Positions 6,655-7,917 of a DNA stretch of 7,917 nt are shown here, one piece after another. Position numbers and translations under genes: made by a program. Every line of letters starts with the position of its first letter. Position 1 is the stretch's first letter. The notes under the pieces are model-generated. The model had not been told where the DNA came from. It saw nothing but the letters and a program-made list of their open reading frames with translations, and did not search any database. Source of the DNA: an uncultured Oscillospiraceae bacterium (GTDB lineage Bacteria > Bacillota > Clostridia > Oscillospirales > Oscillospiraceae); assembly GCA_934565775.1 (NCBI GenBank), contig CAKTIN010000084.1:1-7917 (forward strand), in the 5' to 3' direction.

Positions 6655-7339
6655 TTGGGCGGCACTGGACTGCGTGGTGGTGGGCGAAGCCGCCAACGGG
6701 GAGGAGGGCCTGGCCGCAGTAGAGCGCTACGACCCCTCCCTAATTATCACCGATCTGAAAATGCCCAGGATGGACGGCATTGAGATGCTCCGCCGGCTTC
6801 GGGAGCGGGGCTGCCGGGCCTACGCAATCATCCTGACGGCCTATGACAGCTTTGCCTATGCCCAAAGCGCCATCCGCCTGGGGGCGGTGGACTTTCTCCT
6901 CAAGCCCTTCCATGACGGAGAGCTGGAGCAGGCGGTGCTGACCTTGCAGAAGCGCCTGGGGCAGCAGGCCCGGGAGGCGGAGCCCGGGGAGATTCCAGGC
7001 CTGAAGAAGGGCAGCAAAAGCGCCTATGTCCTGAAGGCTATGGAGTATATCGGGGAGCATTACCGGGACCCCAATCTGACCGTGGGGACGATTGCCGGGG
7101 CTCTGGGTCTCAGCGAGGGGCATCTGAGCCATCTGTTCAAGAAGGAAACGGACTATACCATTCTCAATTATCTGACCCGCTACCGTATCCATAAGGCTAT
7201 GGTGCTGCTGAAGGACTGCCGGACAAAGGTCTATGAGGTGGCCGAGCAGGTGGGCTATCGGGATATTGCCTATTTTTCCGCGACCTTCAAGAAAATCGTG
7301 GGGATCAGCCCCTCGGAGTATCAGGACACAAGGGCATAA
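6590..7339 (+). CDS. Response regulator, receiver plus AraC-type DNA-binding domain (YesN family)
   Basis: A 249-residue cytoplasmic transcription factor. The receiver domain (1 to about 120) has the acidic pair E8/D9, phosphoacceptor D55 in LIITDLKMP, T83 in IILTAYD, and K105 in FLLKPF, so all catalytic positions are intact. A short linker (about 121-145) leads to an AraC-type domain of two helix-turn-helix units, about 150-249. It contains LTVGTIAGALGLSEGHLSHLFKKETD and VYEVAEQVGYRDIAYFSATFKKIVGISPSEYQ, the latter being the strongly conserved second unit. At 249 residues it is near the short end for YesN proteins, which often carry extra linker. It is the last gene of the sensor operon. The likely target is the divergent control region at 3679-3892, where phased repeats are present, activating the importer; target and sign are inferred from gene order. 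Confidence 0.96.
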   Translation: MLKVLVVEDEEMIRRGIVLTIDWAALDCVVVGEAANGEEGLAAVERYDPSLIITDLKMPRMDGIEMLRRLRERGCRAYAIILTAYDSFAYAQSAIRLGAVDFLLKPFHDGELEQAVLTLQKRLGQQAREAEPGEIPGLKKGSKSAYVLKAMEYIGEHYRDPNLTVGTIAGALGLSEGHLSHLFKKETDYTILNYLTRYRIHKAMVLLKDCRTKVYEVAEQVGYRDIAYFSATFKKIVGISPSEYQDTRA

Positions 7340-7374
7340 GAAGGGGCACACTCTCCTGTTTATAGCTGCAAGAA

Positions 7375-7429
7375 GAGGAGGCCTTCCCCCAGAGGAAAGG
7401 GCCCCGCCGGGGGCAGTGCAGGCCGCCTC
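7375..7429. repeat. Structured intergenic repeat, copy 1 (branched stem element)
   Basis: An outer stem GAGGAGGCC (7375-7383) with GGCCGCCTC (7421-7429) has one mismatch in nine pairs. It encloses two small hairpins: TTCC/GGAA (7384-7387 with 7394-7397) and GCCCC/GGGGC (7401-7405 with 7410-7414, four-base loop). The core 7386-7422 recurs at 7881-7917 with 35 of 37 bases identical. It begins about 36 bp after the regulator stop. No U-run follows, so it is not a standard intrinsic terminator, although it could still protect the mRNA 3' end. Confidence 0.75.
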
Positions 7430-7497
7430 GACTGAGTGCCGATGCAAAACGGGGAAAGCCCTTGATTGCGAATCTTCTCAAAATGGGAGAACTGACA

Positions 7498-7550
7498 ATC
7501 TCTCAGTCAGCCTGCGGCTGGCAGCTCCCTTTGCACAAGGGAGCCTTTGG
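7498..7550. repeat. Double-hairpin intergenic repeat unit
   Basis: Two adjacent hairpins. GTCAGCC/GGCTGGC (7506-7512 with 7516-7522, one G-U, three-base loop) is followed at once by GCTCCCTT/AAGGGAGC (7524-7531 with 7537-7544, loop TGCAC) and then CTTTGG. The arrangement CTCAGTC-hairpin-GCTCCCT-hairpin-AGGGAGCC resembles short dispersed repeats I recall from Oscillospiraceae genomes. That resemblance is from memory, and only one copy is visible here. The tail is not U-rich enough for confident termination. Confidence 0.6.
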
Positions 7551-7576
7551 CCTTCTGAAATTTCCGAACTTTTCAG

Positions 7577-7605
7577 TTAAAATTTGGACGTGTACTAATT
7601 ATAAT
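7577..7605 (+). promoter_or_regulatory. Promoter-like sequence in AT-rich gap
   Basis: TTAAAA (7577-7582) and a consensus TATAAT (7600-7605) are separated by 17 bp, in a locally AT-rich stretch (about 7551-7650) within GC-rich DNA. No convincing gene follows before the window edge. It may drive a gene to the right of the window, a small RNA, or nothing, since AT-rich DNA produces such matches by chance. Confidence 0.4.
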
Positions 7606-7872
7606 CTTCAGATTTCCACATATTCGTGCGAATTTTTCGTTCTAAACTAACGCCATCTTGTTATGTTTGGCACCATCGGGCGGCATGATGCAGTTCTTTC
7701 TCCGCAACTGCTGTCAAGCTCTGTCCGGTGCATTTCGGGCGTGTGCGCGGCCAAGCGCTGCCGCGTGTCGAAGCAGAGCCGGTGCGACGTAACGGCTTAC
7801 AAAGCTTGCTGGGCAATTATTTCGTACCGCCGCCTGGGCCCCTGGGTCCGGGCCGCAGCCCGGTGGGCTTTC

Positions 7873-7917
7873 GGCCCTTTCCCCCAGTGGAAAGGGCCCC
7901 GCCGGGGGCAGCGCAGG
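7873..7917. repeat. Structured intergenic repeat, copy 2 (cut by window edge)
   Basis: The core 7881-7917 matches 7386-7422 at 35 of 37 bases (A to T and T to C changes). This copy has a stronger first hairpin: GGCCCTTTCC (7873-7882) pairs perfectly over 10 bp with GGAAAGGGCC (7889-7898), loop CCCAGT. An alternative GCCCC/GGGGC stem follows (7896-7900 with 7905-7909). It lies in the same orientation as copy 1, 495 bp away, and probably continues past the edge. Confidence 0.75.

Larger units (their letters stand above)
7340..7917. other. 578-bp intergenic region without a convincing gene
   Basis: This right-hand gap contains, in order, repeat copy 1, the double-hairpin unit, an AT-rich block with a promoter-like sequence and a 12-bp palindrome ATTCGTGCGAAT (7622-7633), then GC-rich structured DNA with hairpin CCGGGC/GCCCGG (7848-7853 with 7858-7863), and repeat copy 2. 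A frame open from ATG 7663 to the edge (85 codons) has no ribosome binding site, is Arg/Trp/Cys-rich and runs through the repeat, so I do not call it a gene. I see no tRNA, rRNA, transposase or CRISPR. Confidence 0.7.

Noticed and set aside
3857..6696. Long minus-strand open frames antisense to the sensor operon (3857-5218 and 4882-6696)
   Set aside because: They are Pro/Arg/Gln/His-rich shadows of coding genes with clear catalytic motifs on the plus strand; no start signals or domains are seen.
7462..7650. Short plus-strand frame of 62 codons
   Set aside because: It is translated through the double-hairpin repeat and AT-rich DNA, with no ribosome binding site at its start and no recognisable protein features.
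7663..7917. 85-codon open frame running off the right edge as a gene
   Set aside because: There is no ribosome binding site, the composition is Arg/Trp/Cys-rich, and it runs through hairpins and the repeat; openness is expected by chance in GC-rich DNA.
7340..7917. CRISPR array, tRNA or insertion sequence in the right-hand gap
   Set aside because: Only two repeat copies exist, 495 bp apart and without regular spacers. No cloverleaf with the conserved arms, and no transposase fragment, could be found.

Overview
The window reads as chromosomal DNA of a GC-rich, Gram-positive gut-type clostridium. Oscillospiraceae (the Flavonifractor/Oscillibacter/Lawsonibacter neighbourhood) is my best guess. 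Reasons: strong AGGAGG-type ribosome binding sites, lipoprotein signal peptides, YesM/YesN-type two-component proteins, and short structured intergenic repeats of a style I associate with that family. The genus is an inference.

Layout. (1) Minus strand, 3678 to 1: an ABC importer operon. It encodes a lipoprotein solute-binding protein, a hairpin in the intergenic gap, a fused two-domain permease and the start of its ATPase, which is cut by the left edge. (2) 3679-3892: a divergent control region. It has a good extended -10 promoter to the right, a weak promoter to the left, and between them phased TGAAAA repeats and a perfect 15-bp palindrome. (3) Plus strand, 3893 to 7339: a tightly packed three-gene operon. 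It encodes a second, different solute-binding lipoprotein of the FbpA/AfuA type, a LytS/YesM-type sensor histidine kinase and a YesN-type (receiver plus AraC) response regulator. (4) 7340-7917: no convincing gene. It holds two copies of a 37-bp structured repeat (35 of 37 bases identical), a double-hairpin repeat unit, an AT-rich stretch with a promoter-like sequence, and GC-rich structured DNA running off the right edge.

How they work together (inference). The plus-strand binding protein probably senses a ligand outside the cell and signals through the kinase and regulator to switch on the divergent importer. This matches known three-component systems such as HptA-HptS-HptR of Staphylococcus aureus (hexose phosphate sensing) and PgtC-PgtB-PgtA of Salmonella (phosphoglycerate), in which the sensor protein is also a periplasmic-binding-protein homologue. 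The importer has the subunit plan of the AfuABC/FbpABC class. The sensor protein lacks the paired-tyrosine iron site of FbpA, so a phosphorylated organic ligand is more likely than ferric iron, but the substrate cannot be read from the sequence.

The most notable points are the dedicated sensor binding protein that differs from the transport one, the phased operator-like repeats in the divergent promoter, the Asp that replaces the conserved Gly in both EAA loops of the permease, the hairpin separating binding protein from permease, and the repeat elements at the right end.
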